Part shown: piece after piece, positions 45,058 through 55,300 of the stretch
Position numbering within the stretch: the first letter of the stretch is position 1
Layout: each line of letters begins with the position of its first letter
Assembly: GCF_028389875.1 (NCBI RefSeq)
Contig: NC_084687.1
Span: 4,500,157 to 4,564,156, forward strand
From: Rhea pennata
Lineage: Eukaryota > Chordata > Aves > Rheiformes > Rheidae
Direction: 5' to 3'
DNA: 64,000 bases
Notes under the pieces: generated by a model
Seen by the model: the letters and a program-made list of their open reading frames with translations, nothing else
The model's database searches: none
Told to the model about the DNA's origin: nothing
Program-made: the position numbers and the translations under genes

Positions 45058-46577
45058 CTGCAAGGAGACAGAGCCGGAGTTTAACCCTTCGGCCGCCGCT
45101 CCCCGGGCACGGCGGCGGCGGAGCCCGCGAGCAGGGCGAAACGCAGGCACGCGGTGAACAACGCGGCGTCTGTGCGCGGCCCGCGGGCGAGCGCGGAGGC
45201 AGGGGAGAGGCGGTGCGAGGCCCTGCCGCCGGCACAGACGGGGCCCTTGTTCCCCGTGCCAAGGGGACAGTGGCCGTCCGAGGGCGAGCGGGGCCGTGCC
45301 GGAGCCAGCCACGACGGAGCAGGGCCTGCGGTGGCAGGAGCTGCCTCCCCCCGGATCTCACAAGCGCGAAGCCCCGGGGAATAACGCTCCCCCCACCAGG
45401 AACCCGCCGGGGCCCCGGAGCTGGTTGTACGGGTGAGGAGAGAGGGCAAGCAGCTTCCCGCAGGGACACGGCGAAGTCGGCCGAGCAGCTGGGGCAGGAC
45501 CGCGGGAGCCTTCGCCCGGCAGCAGGGATTGCAGCCGGGAGCCCCGGTTTGCAAACGCTGCAATGCTCCCGCCCCGCTCCGGACGGTGCATCCCCGCGGT
45601 CTCCGGAGCGCCGCTACCCCGCGCCGCTCTTGCACGGGTCCTCTGGTCAAAGCGGAGCGGTGTGCAAGCGGGGCAGAGAGCGGGCAGCACCGGCCCTGCT
45701 CTCCTCCAGCAAACACGGAAAAGGGGACACGCGCACGCCAGACACGCCGGGCTTACGCAGCAATAGCGTAACCGGGCGAATCCGGAGGGCTTCGCCATTT
45801 AAACACAACGCATAACTGCACGCAAAGGGGACCCGGTGGACACGACATCCCGGGCTTCCAGCGAGGCATCTGATGCGCAGGGCCACAAAACATCCTAAGG
45901 GGGAAATTAAATCAAGCTGGCTTGGACAGAAATACGATTACATGGATCAAGCGCCAGTTATTGAGCGGCAAGAGGAAGGTAATTAATTAGACATGGTAGC
46001 CCATCTAAAGGGGGACGGGAGAAGAGGAACCGGGGACCGTTATCCGACAGCGGTTTGCTTAGACGGCTTCTGCAAACAGCCCTCGAGGAGGGAGCAGAGG
46101 GTGCAGGCAGGAAGACGCTGGAGATGTGGGAGATGACGCCTTGGGGAACAGCAGCGCCCAGGGGAAGGCAGCTGGGATCCAGGGACGCTGGGGCACAGCT
46201 GGAACCGAGAAAACAAGGCAGAAGGGGGATAAATCACTGCTTCCCCCCATTTCTGAGCCAGGAGCTACCCCAGCCCTCAACGACGGGCGTTTACTAGCGG
46301 CACGGAGGCCTGAAGCCCACCTGCTCTGCGCCACGCGGCCCGGGACGGCCCCGCCGGCGGGTCGCACTCGGGGACCCGACTGGACGCCGCGGCTCGGAGC
46401 AGCGCCGGGGGCTTCCCGGGCAGAGCGAGACAGCGCCCGGGGCGGGCGAGCGCGGGCAGGGGATGACGGGAAGCAGAGGAGCAGGAAACCGAAGCGGCAG
46501 AAAGCCGGTTCGCGGGGCCGGACCGGGCGCAGGCGTCTCCGCCGGGGCGGTGGGCAGCCCCTTTCGGAGAAGGGGGG

Positions 46578-46585
46578 GTCACGTG
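46578..46585. promoter_or_regulatory. TFEB: CLEAR-like E-box GTCACGTG
   Basis: Eight of ten bases of the TFEB/TFE3 CLEAR consensus (GTCACGTGAC; here it continues TG). It lies 2 kb upstream of the first coding exon. TFEB is known to act on its own gene through such sites; use here is inferred. Confidence 0.35.
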
Positions 46586-47080
46586 TGGCGAGCCGAGGCG
46601 TCGCAACACCGGCGGAGCCCTGCAGAGCTGCCCCCGACACCCCTCCCCGGCCGGCCGCAGGCCCCCCGGCCGTGCACGAGGCCGCCGCCGCGGCGCCCCC
46701 AGCCCCGCAGCCCTGCACCGTGGGAGCCGAGCGGGGGCTTCCCCCCCTGCTGCCGCTTCCCCCTAGGAAATCACCTGAGCCGCGGAGTTGCCGAGGGTGA
46801 GGACGGGGAAGGGAGGCCGGGGCAAGGCCAGGCCCCCGAGCGAGCGATAAGGGTGGCGGGTTGGGGGGGGAAATTAGGTCAGGTTTAAAATAACCCGGCT
46901 GGTTCTGCTTGGCTTCCCCCCCGCCCCCCGTAATGCCGAGCAGCTTCTGCTTTCGCTCTGACTCAGCCCCGGCGGAGGGCAGCGGGAAGGACCGCGGCAG
47001 CGGGGAGAGGCGCCAGCGCCAGCCGGCGGGGGACCCCGCTGGGCATCCCTCCGAGAAGGGGCACGTCCCACTGCAGGGAC

Positions 47081-47290
47081 TTGTCCCTCCAACAAGGGAC
47101 ACGTCCCTCCAAGAAGAGTCACGTCCCTCCAAGAAGGGTCACGTCCCTCCAAGAAGAGTCACATCCCTCCAAGAAGAGTCACATCCCTCCAAGAAGGGTC
47201 ACGTCCCTCCAAGAAGGGTCACATCCTTCTAAGAAGGGTCAAGTCCCACCAAGAAGGCACATGTCCTTCCAAGAAGGGACACGTCCCTCC
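47081..47290 (+). repeat. 20-bp minisatellite, about 10.5 copies
   Basis: Copies of AAGAAGGGTCACGTCCCTCC are in exact 20-base register across 47081-47290, with a degenerate copy just before. GTCACGT occurs at 47118, 47138 and 47198, and GTCACAT at 47158, 47178 and 47218. The period not being a multiple of three lets all frames stay open for a while. This is not a gene. Confidence 0.95.
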
Positions 47291-48937
47291 GAGCTCCCTC
47301 TTGGGCTGGGGGCAGAAGCGACATCCGCAGCACCACGGCTCGCGCAGAGTCTTGCTGTCCTTTGCAGGGCGAAAGACGCTTGCATCCAGCTCGAAGCCCT
47401 CCAGACCTCACCCGTGTCTCAGCGACTCTTCCGCTGGTTCCCAGAGCCTCCTTCACACAAGGGGCTCCCGACCCGCTCTGCCCCTGCACGAGACCTCGGT
47501 GGTGCCGGAGAGGGTCCGTCCCCGGGCAGGCAGCTCCCTGCACGAGGGCACTGGCTCCCCGGGCTCCGCCGGGACACGGCCGGGCAGGCGGCAGCATTGG
47601 GTTTCCCGGCGGGCGCTGCCAAGGCACCTGTTCCCGCAGCTCCGCTCGGAGCCGTGTCCCCGTGGCCGGGGCGAGGAGGGGGGAGCCGAGGGAGCTGCGG
47701 AAAAGGGAAAAGAGAGGCCAAAGGGCGAGAAGGCGGGAGGGAAACGGGGCCCGGGCAGGACGGCTCGGCCCCCGAGCTCCGAGAGGAAAGCGTGCTCAGA
47801 CACCACCTTTCCTGCCGGGAGAGCGTGGAGCGGGGCGCCGGGAGGAGGGACAGCAGCTCTGCCGTGCCTAGCGCAACCCGCAAAAGAGCCGGACGCAGCT
47901 CTGAGCCAAACTGTGTGTTTTTTTTTTTTTTTTTTTCCTAATTTCCCTTTACAATAATGCAGACGGAGCAAGAACGCGAGATGGAAGAAGAGCCTGGGAG
48001 CAGCCGCCGGCCGGCGGGACGGTCGGCGCTCTGCTGCCGCGAAGCCGCTTGGCGTGCCGGAGCGCCGCGCGGCGCCAAGGAATTCAGCTCGCTGCGCAAC
48101 CCCTCCCCGGCCGCTCAGCGCCGCGGTTATTTCTGGCCCTTTCTCGGTTTCCCTCTGGGGGCGTTTTTTTGTCCCGAGCCCAACCAGATCCTCCCTCCTT
48201 TACCCCGGGAATAACCCAAGGATGGAGCCGGCCGCTTTCACGGCTTTCCCGGGACTTTGCACGGCCACGGCTCCCGCCGCCGGCTTTCCCGAGCCATCCG
48301 TCGCCCTCGAGCGGGGCCCGCGCAGCAAACGCTCCCGGCGCCGGGTTGCGAGGCAGCGGCCGGTGTTTTCTGAAGTGGCGCAGGGCGCTGCTCAGCAACC
48401 TGGCGGATTTGCGCTGCTGCTGGGCTCGCTCAGAAGCTAATCACCGCTCCGGGGAGCTGGCGTGGCTTGGGACAGCTGACAGGGGAGGGGGGAAGGAAGG
48501 AAGAAAGAAAAACTGTGCCCCCGGAATTATTTATACAGCAGGAACAGCAGCCAGCGCCAGCCCGGCTCGCAGCCCCGGGGCACCCACGCTTGCACCCGCG
48601 GGGCACCCCGGCCGCTTTGCCTCCGACACCTCCGGGCCCGGGGTGCGCTGGACTGCAGCTAAGGAACCTTAAAAACATGGGGTTAAAAATAAAACCTGCC
48701 GTAAGCCCGTTTCCAGATATAGCCCATGCAGACGGGGCCCGGCGGGCTCGCGTTACCCTCGGGGGCTGCGGGACGGCGGGTGCTGCCCGTGCGGGCGCAG
48801 CCCATGCCCGGGGCCGCGGGCTGAGCCAGGCACCCGCCTGCCCCCCGAAAGCAGCCCCAAAGACCTCCGGCACCGTTCACAAAACACCCCCCCGCGCCAC
48901 CAAGGACTGCCAAAAGCAAGAGGGGCCGAGCACTCAC

Positions 48938-49140
48938 GTGGGAAGGGTCTCGCCCCGCTCCGGCTGCTCCCGGCCAGGCCCCCGGCGCGAGCGCGGCGGC
49001 TCCGGGGGCCGAGGGCACGGGCGACCGGGAGTCTCTCTCCTCCCCCTGCACCAGCGGAGGAGAGGCGAGCTCTGCCCCCGCTCGGCCCGGGGGCTCCGCC
49101 GCGCCGGAGGCGGCGCTGAGGCCCCCCAAACTCATCCCGC
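48938..49140 (-). other. TFEB: Candidate alternative TFEB first exon in a CpG island
   Basis: A strong minus-strand donor, CAC|GTGAGT (48938/48937), lies in CpG-dense DNA. An upstream ATG at 49135 opens a 66-codon frame to the donor. Joined to the exon at 44606 it is out of frame with TFEB, so it would be an upstream ORF. Confidence 0.4.
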
Positions 49141-49911
49141 CGATGAGCTACCCGCCTCCGGGAGCCCGGAGGCGCCCGGACCCAGCGCCGCGCGCGACCT
49201 CCTCCTCCTTCGCCGGCCTTTATTTTGGAGTCGATCGCAGCCATTCACGAATGGAAAAAGCAATCGGCAGGTCGGGCCGGCGCGGAGCCGGGAGCCCGGG
49301 GGAAGGAGCTGCGCCCGCCGCCTGCCGCCCTCCTCTGTGCCGTGCCGCTTCGCTGGCAAACGCGAGGGCTCAGAGAGGGGAACGGCGAAGAAAGAAGTGA
49401 AAATAACTCCACTTCTCAGACCGGGCAGCAAACAGCCGCCCAGCCTGCCTGCCTTCCGTGTTTTGGGGTTTTTTTTCTGTTTTCAAACGCCACAGTGGGG
49501 GGTGGGGGGGGTTGAAGCACGCGAGGGGGCATCATGCCCCCCCCCCAACCCCGAGCGCCCGGCCCAGGCTGCCCGGCCCTGCCGCAGCCCGGCCCGGCGC
49601 CGGCCCCCCCCAACCCCGAGCCCGCGGAGCTCCGCGCCGAGATTTGCTCCGCCGGGCGCCTCCCGCTCCCGCCCGGCGGCTTCGCTTCGCTTTCGGCACG
49701 GAGCCGCGCCGCGAGCGTGGCAGCCCGGGAATCTGGCACCCACCGCGAGCCCGGCACCCACCGCGAGCCAGCCCGGGCGCCGTCCGCCGCCGAAGCCTCC
49801 TTCCTCCCCGCCCCGAGCCGCCGGCGCTCCCGCGGGCTGCCGGCACCCCGGGGACGCGCTCCCGCTCCCGGAGACGGGGCCGCGGCCGGGCGGCCGGCCG
49901 GGCGGCGTTAC

Positions 49912-50040
49912 CTGGGCGCGCGGTGCCGCCGGGCTAGCGGGTCTCAGCTCCTGCGCGGGCGGCGGCGGCCGGCCGCCCAGCCCTCCTCGCCGCGGCTGCC
50001 CGGCTCGCGCACCCTCCCCGCGTTTCCTCATTTTTAGGAC
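49912..50040 (-). other. TFEB: Candidate alternative TFEB first exon and promoter
   Basis: A minus-strand donor, CCAG|GTAACG, at 49912/49911 is preceded by about 130 bases of CpG-rich DNA that begins just below an AT-rich patch (CTCATTTTTAGG). This arrangement fits a first exon. The start site is not determinable. Confidence 0.4.
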
Positions 50041-50689
50041 CCTGCTTTTAACGCGGCACCAGCCGTGTTGGCTGCCGGGGGAGGAAGTTGCAAAAAGCCT
50101 CCAAACCTGCTCGCTTCTCTCGCTGCCACAGAGGAATTGCTAAGAAACATAAAAAACAGTGACAAAAATAAGCCAACACCCGCCACCGGGTTCTCCAGGC
50201 TGCCAGACCTCCGTGAGCCGCGGCCGGCTCTGCCCCCTCGCATCCCTGTGGGGCTGGAGCAGTGCCCTGGCGGGAACGGCGGCTGGCAGCCCCGGGGCCG
50301 CGTCACCCGCATCCCGGCCGGGCCACCAGCGCCCGGTTCTGGACTCGCGGGTGCCCCCGGAGCGAGCCGAGCCGCCTGCAAACGCGCCGCCTCCCCGCGC
50401 CGCAGCTCCTGGCACAGCCGGGGCGGCGGCACCAGGAACGTCTCCGTGCCGGCTGGCACCGGGCAGGATGGCGGTGCTGAGGCCGGGGTCAGTGGCAGGG
50501 GGACGACAAGGACGCCTATGTGCGCCGGCCGAGGCAGCTGGCACGGGCGCCGGCGACACACACCCTGCCTTGTGCGCCGCCGCTTCGCGCCGTCTCCCCT
50601 TTGTGCCTGGGCTGCGAGCGCCCGCCGGAGCCAGGCGCCTGCGGCCAGCTGGGGCCTTTCCTCAGCTCTTTCACACGGCAGCGGGTCCG

Positions 50690-51175
50690 GGCACACCGGG
50701 TCCGGGTATGCAGGGTCCAGGTGCATGGGGTCCGGGTGCACCAGGTCCAGGTGCATGGGGTCCGGGTGCACCAGGTCCGGGTGCGAAGGGTCTGGGTGCG
50801 CAGGGTCTGGGTGCACCGGGTCCGGGTGCACAGGGTCTGGGTGCACAGGGTCTGGGTGCGCAGGGTCTGGGTGCGCAGGGTCCGGGTGCAGCGGGTCTGG
50901 GTGCACCGGGTCCGGGTGCACCAGGTCTGGGTGCACCAGGTCTGGGTGCGCAGGGTCTGGGTGCAGTGGGTCTGGGTGCACCGGGTCCGGGTGCGCAGGG
51001 TCCGGGTGCGCAGGGTCCGGGTGCACCGGGTCCGGGTGCACCGGGTCCGGGTGCGCAGGGTCCGGGTGCGCAGGGTCCGGGTGCACCGGGTCCGGGTGCA
51101 CCGGGTCCGGGTGCGCAGGGTCCGGGTGCGCAGGGTCTGGGTGCGCAGGGTCTGGGTGCGCAGGGTCTGGTTAAC
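50690..51175 (+). repeat. 15-bp minisatellite, about 32 copies
   Basis: Tandem GGGTCCGGGTGCACC / GGGTCTGGGTGCGCA units run for about 485 bases. Because 15 is a multiple of three and the unit has no stop, it opens long frames on both strands (a Gly-Pro-Gly-Ala pattern on plus, His-Pro-Asp-Pro on minus). These imitate collagen-like proteins but are repeat artefacts. Confidence 0.97.
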
Positions 51176-52279
51176 AGCGCAGTACACCAAGGGCCTGTTT
51201 CATTCCCAGCACCTCAGAGGAATGGCAGGGAGCATCCGGCATTCCTGGGCTCACTCAGGCACCGGCAAAATTGGAGCTAGCGCAGAGCAGAGCAGGGCAG
51301 GGATTGCTTTAAGGTCTTGTTTGCACCCTGCATTTCCCCGGGATGGTGCAAATAGCATCACGACTCCTCGGCCCGGGCAGGGAGCCCGCCCTGCCGACGG
51401 GGCAGGCAGGGCCTGGGAGACCTCGGCTCATCCCGGCTCCGGGCAGACGTCCGAGCTGCATCCTCAGGCTCAAAGCGAGGAAAAGCCTGAGGCTGGTCCG
51501 GCCCGGCCGGGGGCACGGCGGCGCTGCCCCGTGCCCAAACTCTGTGGCGCGCGGGAGAGGGCTCGGAGCTGCCGGCGGCCCCGGGCAGGACTTGGCGAGC
51601 GGGCGCGGGGTCGGCTGTCGAAGCCAACGGGCAGCGGAGGCGCGGGGACTGTTTTTAGCCCCGGCATCTCAGCAACGTGGGCCGCGGCGCTGTTAACAGG
51701 CGCTCGGGTCGGAGGCCAAATGTTTTCCCTTCCACGCGTTCAATACCGCTCTTGGAAGCGGCCCAGGTATTTGGCACGGTAAAAACATTAACGCTTTGGG
51801 CGGGAGGCACATCTCGCCCGACGGCTGCACACGGGGCTCAAGCGGCCCCCCGAAACCGCCCCGGGGCGGGAGGGTGCTGCGGATGCTGGAGGGCGAAGAT
51901 CCTTCAGCCCCACGCGCCAGGAGGTCCGAAAGCCTCCGCAGGGCCGGGGCTGAGCGTCCCGGGGCTCCCCGGGCCGCGGCATGGCCGTCGGGGCAGAAAA
52001 CCCAGAATCGATTCAAATCCTTTGGGAGCAGCACCCAGCCTTGCCCCAGCCCCCCTCCACCTTGCTGCTGCTTCCCCCCAGGGCGCAGGGCGGCACATCA
52101 AGGTCCGAGGAGCCGGCGAAGGAATTCACACCGAGCGCAAGCAACCAAAGCCGATGAGTTCCCATCCCCGCGCCGGCACCTGCCCTCCCCTGCACCCCCC
52201 CGCGCAGGGGCAATTAAAAATAAAAGCGTTGACAGGCAGAAGGATGCTCCTCGGGCGCCGATAAGCCAACGGCAGCGCG

Positions 52280-52303
52280 GAGCCCGAGCCCGAGCCCGAG
52301 CCG
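52280..52303 (+). repeat. GAGCCC hexamer repeat
   Basis: Four tandem GAGCCC units in CpG-rich DNA. Confidence 0.85.
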
Positions 52304-55300
52304 GCCACGGGCCGAGCGAGGCGATCGGCGCCGTGCCACATCGCAGCCGCTCGGCGCGGAGAAGAGCGCCGTGACCTTGGGAGAGGCCCCGGCCCCGGCC
52401 GCGCCGCCGCTCCGTCACCTCGGCAAAGGGCGCCGCGGCCCGGGACGAGCCAAAGCCGCTCCCGCTCCGACGCGGGCAGCGGGGTTGTTGAGTTTTTTAC
52501 TTTTTAATAACTGCATAAAGAAGAAAGCAGGGCGAGGGGAAGCGCTCCGCTACTCCCGATTCCCAGCGCCGAGCCCATGGCGTGCAAGCGGGGAAGCCGC
52601 AAGGAGTCGAGGGGCCGCGATGGAGCGGGACTGGGTCCCCCCAAGTCCCGGGCGGGTGCTCGGCCAAACCAGCTGCGGGGACGCTGCGCAGACCCCCCAG
52701 GCCCCGGTGCCGCAAGAGGTGCGGGGCACCCGCAGAAACCCGGCGCACCTCCCCGGCGGGAGCCTTCCCGCGCCGCCCCCGCCCTCCTCCCTCCGCGCCG
52801 CCTGTTTTCGGAGCGGCCCCGTGCTGCTGCAAGGAGGTAATATTTATAAATACGCAGCATCCAGCCTCCAGCCCGCGGCCAGGAGCCTTCTCGGGAGGTG
52901 GATTTCATGTAACCGTAGCGGGGCCGGCGGCCGCCCCGTCCGCGGGAGCCGCAGCTGTCGCCCGGACCCAATAATAAACCGGCCGGGGACAGCCTGTGAC
53001 TTGCCTTCCCGAAGGGCCCCCGGCTCCCCGCGGGGCTTCGCCCGCGCCGCGCAGCGCCCCAGCCGGGCGCCGGGCTTCGGCGCCGCCCGAAGGTCCAACC
53101 CGCCTCCGCTCCCGGCTGCAAACCCGGCGCGGAGCTGGCGCAACGCTCTCCCCTCCGCCCGGGTCCTCGGCGCCGGGCACACCAGTTTGACCATTAAGAG
53201 AGGTTTTGGCCAAACGGGCTGAGCTTTACCGGGGTGAGATGGGCCGGCACGCGTCGACCGCAGCCAGCACTGGCCGTCCCCATGCAGCGAGGACCCGCTC
53301 CGGGCAGCGGCCACGGCCCCCCCCAGCCCGGCCTGGCCCGGGGAGACGCCCAGCACCCGCGTCCCGCTGCAGAGGCGACGGTGACGGCAAAGGCGGCCAG
53401 GTCGGGTCCCCTTTTGACTCGGCAAAATTTGGCATCAGAGGGAGGCTGCAGCAGCTGCGTGAATTGCACCAGGGATTCAGCCCTTTGCACACAAATTTAC
53501 ACTCAAAAAAGTCTCTCGAGTAACGCTGCGATGGGGTGCAGAAGAGGAGGCTGAATTAGAGAGAAGCAATGCGAAACCAGGGAAGGTTTAGGGCCGGAAA
53601 CGCTGCCCTCAGCTTCCTAACTATTTATACAGCAAGTAAGTGATTTTCATTAACAGCGCGCATGTGTGGCAAGGCAAAAGGGCCACATAATGTGCAGGCA
53701 AGGATGCTGCCTGCGCTCTTCAGGTTTATCCAGCACGCAAGTTGCACCCGTTTAATTGAAGAAGAGATTTTAGGGAGTTTGCTCTGAGCTAAAGGTACTG
53801 CTAGGAAGGGTGACACGGCTGCAATAGCAACTCTCAGCAGAGCTTTCGGAAAATAAAAATGAAATCGCACGGCCTCGCTGCAGAGCCTGCGGGGATGGGC
53901 CCGGCTCAGCGGCAGGCAGCGCGGCCGCGGCCGCCTCCGGCACGACGGTGTGGGCTGAGCCTCGCCCGAGGGCTTCGCCGGCATCTATCTGAGGCCGAAG
54001 GAAGAGCTTTGAGACCAAATCCCAGCACCGAAGCAGCCTGAGCTCCCCCAAACAGACCCCAACCAGGAGGTTGGACCCAGCACCCGCTGCAGGAGCCCCC
54101 GGGAAAGCCCTGGCGCAGGAAGGGAGCAGCTCCCCGTCGCTCGCCCCCCAGCCCAACGACCGACCCTCGCCAACGCCTACCGTCCCGAAACGTGTCCCGG
54201 GCTGCCCACGGGGCCTCCACGGATGGAGCAGCCCCCACGTTCCCCGCGAGCTGCTCTGGACGGCGGCACCGGAAAGCCCCGTTTCCATCCAAGGGTCCCG
54301 CGGGCCAGGCAGAGCTCGCGTTCAGCGAGGCCAGGAGTCGGTCCCACGCCATCGTCCGGGGCTGAACTCGCTCCCTAACGTTGCCCCTCTCGTTGCCTTC
54401 TAGCAAGGGCCTGGCAGCGCCCTCCCCACCGTGGCGCTGAGCACCTTCCAGGCAGGCAACCAGCAGCGTCGCTCGCATCTGGCACACGTGGCTCGGCCCT
54501 CTCGCACGCTCTTCCTCTAGCCGCAGGGAAATTGTGTGGTTTTTCTTTCTTTTTCTCTTTTTTACAATTCTGTATTTATAGCTTTGCTCCTCTGTCTGCT
54601 TATTGAGCAGAAAGCAGGCAGGAGGAGTTCGTAGGCTGCGTCGGCTTCCTGAAAGGTCCGAGCAGCTCGGGAAGCACAAGCCACTAGTGCAACGGGGCCG
54701 GCGCCACCGGCACTTCTGCATGCACCTTGCAAGCTTTCCCCAACAGCAGCACCTCCACCTCCAGCCAAGTGCACACAGGCTCAAAGGCAAAGAGCGAGGG
54801 CCGGAGTTTATTTGGGATTCAGACCGGCTACCTGAGCATTGGGCACGGCCTCCTGCATCGCAAACCAGCCCCGGGACCCAACACGCACGCAAATTCACAA
54901 CGAAAACCCGCTCTCCTGCCCCACTGCCTGCTCTGAGCAAACCCCAGCTGCCAGGCGCTAGATCTGCTGCGCGCGGCTGGGTATGACCTTGCGCTGAATC
55001 ACAGGGAGCCGTCGGGGCTCCTTCTGGCCCTGCCAGCGGGGGGAAAAGATGAGCACATATTTCCTGTCTGCGTGCTCAAGAGGAGGCTAGCTTTTCATCC
55101 CTGCAAGTGTTAAATTGCAACCTCAGTTGCAACTTCAGACCGTGTCCCAAGCCTGCGGGTGCTCGCGGGGCAAAGCCCGGCCCTGTGTGCCGAGCCGCTG
55201 CCCCCCCCCAAAGCTCGCGGAGACGCCGCTGTCTGCAAAAGGGCCGTTTGCACCTGCCACATTTGCCCCCTCTGCAAGCCCCCCACGAGCCAGCGAGGAC

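Larger units (their letters stand above)
48000..50040. promoter_or_regulatory. TFEB: CpG island of the TFEB 5' region
   Basis: Dense CpG over 2 kb covering two candidate minus-strand first exons. Probably an internal promoter zone of TFEB. Another CpG-rich stretch without clear exons lies at 52,240-53,200. Confidence 0.5.

Noticed and set aside
47081-47941. Ser/Lys-rich frame with 20-residue periodicity
   Set aside because: It is the 20-bp tandem repeat read through three frames, followed by GC-rich DNA. There is no domain or splice support.
48938-49135. In-frame N-terminal extension of TFEB from the CpG-island exon
   Set aside because: Joining the donor at 48938 to the acceptor at 44606 puts the ATG at 49135 out of frame with MASRIGL, so it would be an upstream ORF at most.
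50159-51782. Long plus-strand frames with a collagen-like Gly-Pro-Gly-Ala pattern and minus-strand His-Pro-Asp-Pro frames
   Set aside because: They are translations of the 15-bp minisatellite. A period divisible by three without stops keeps frames open on both strands.
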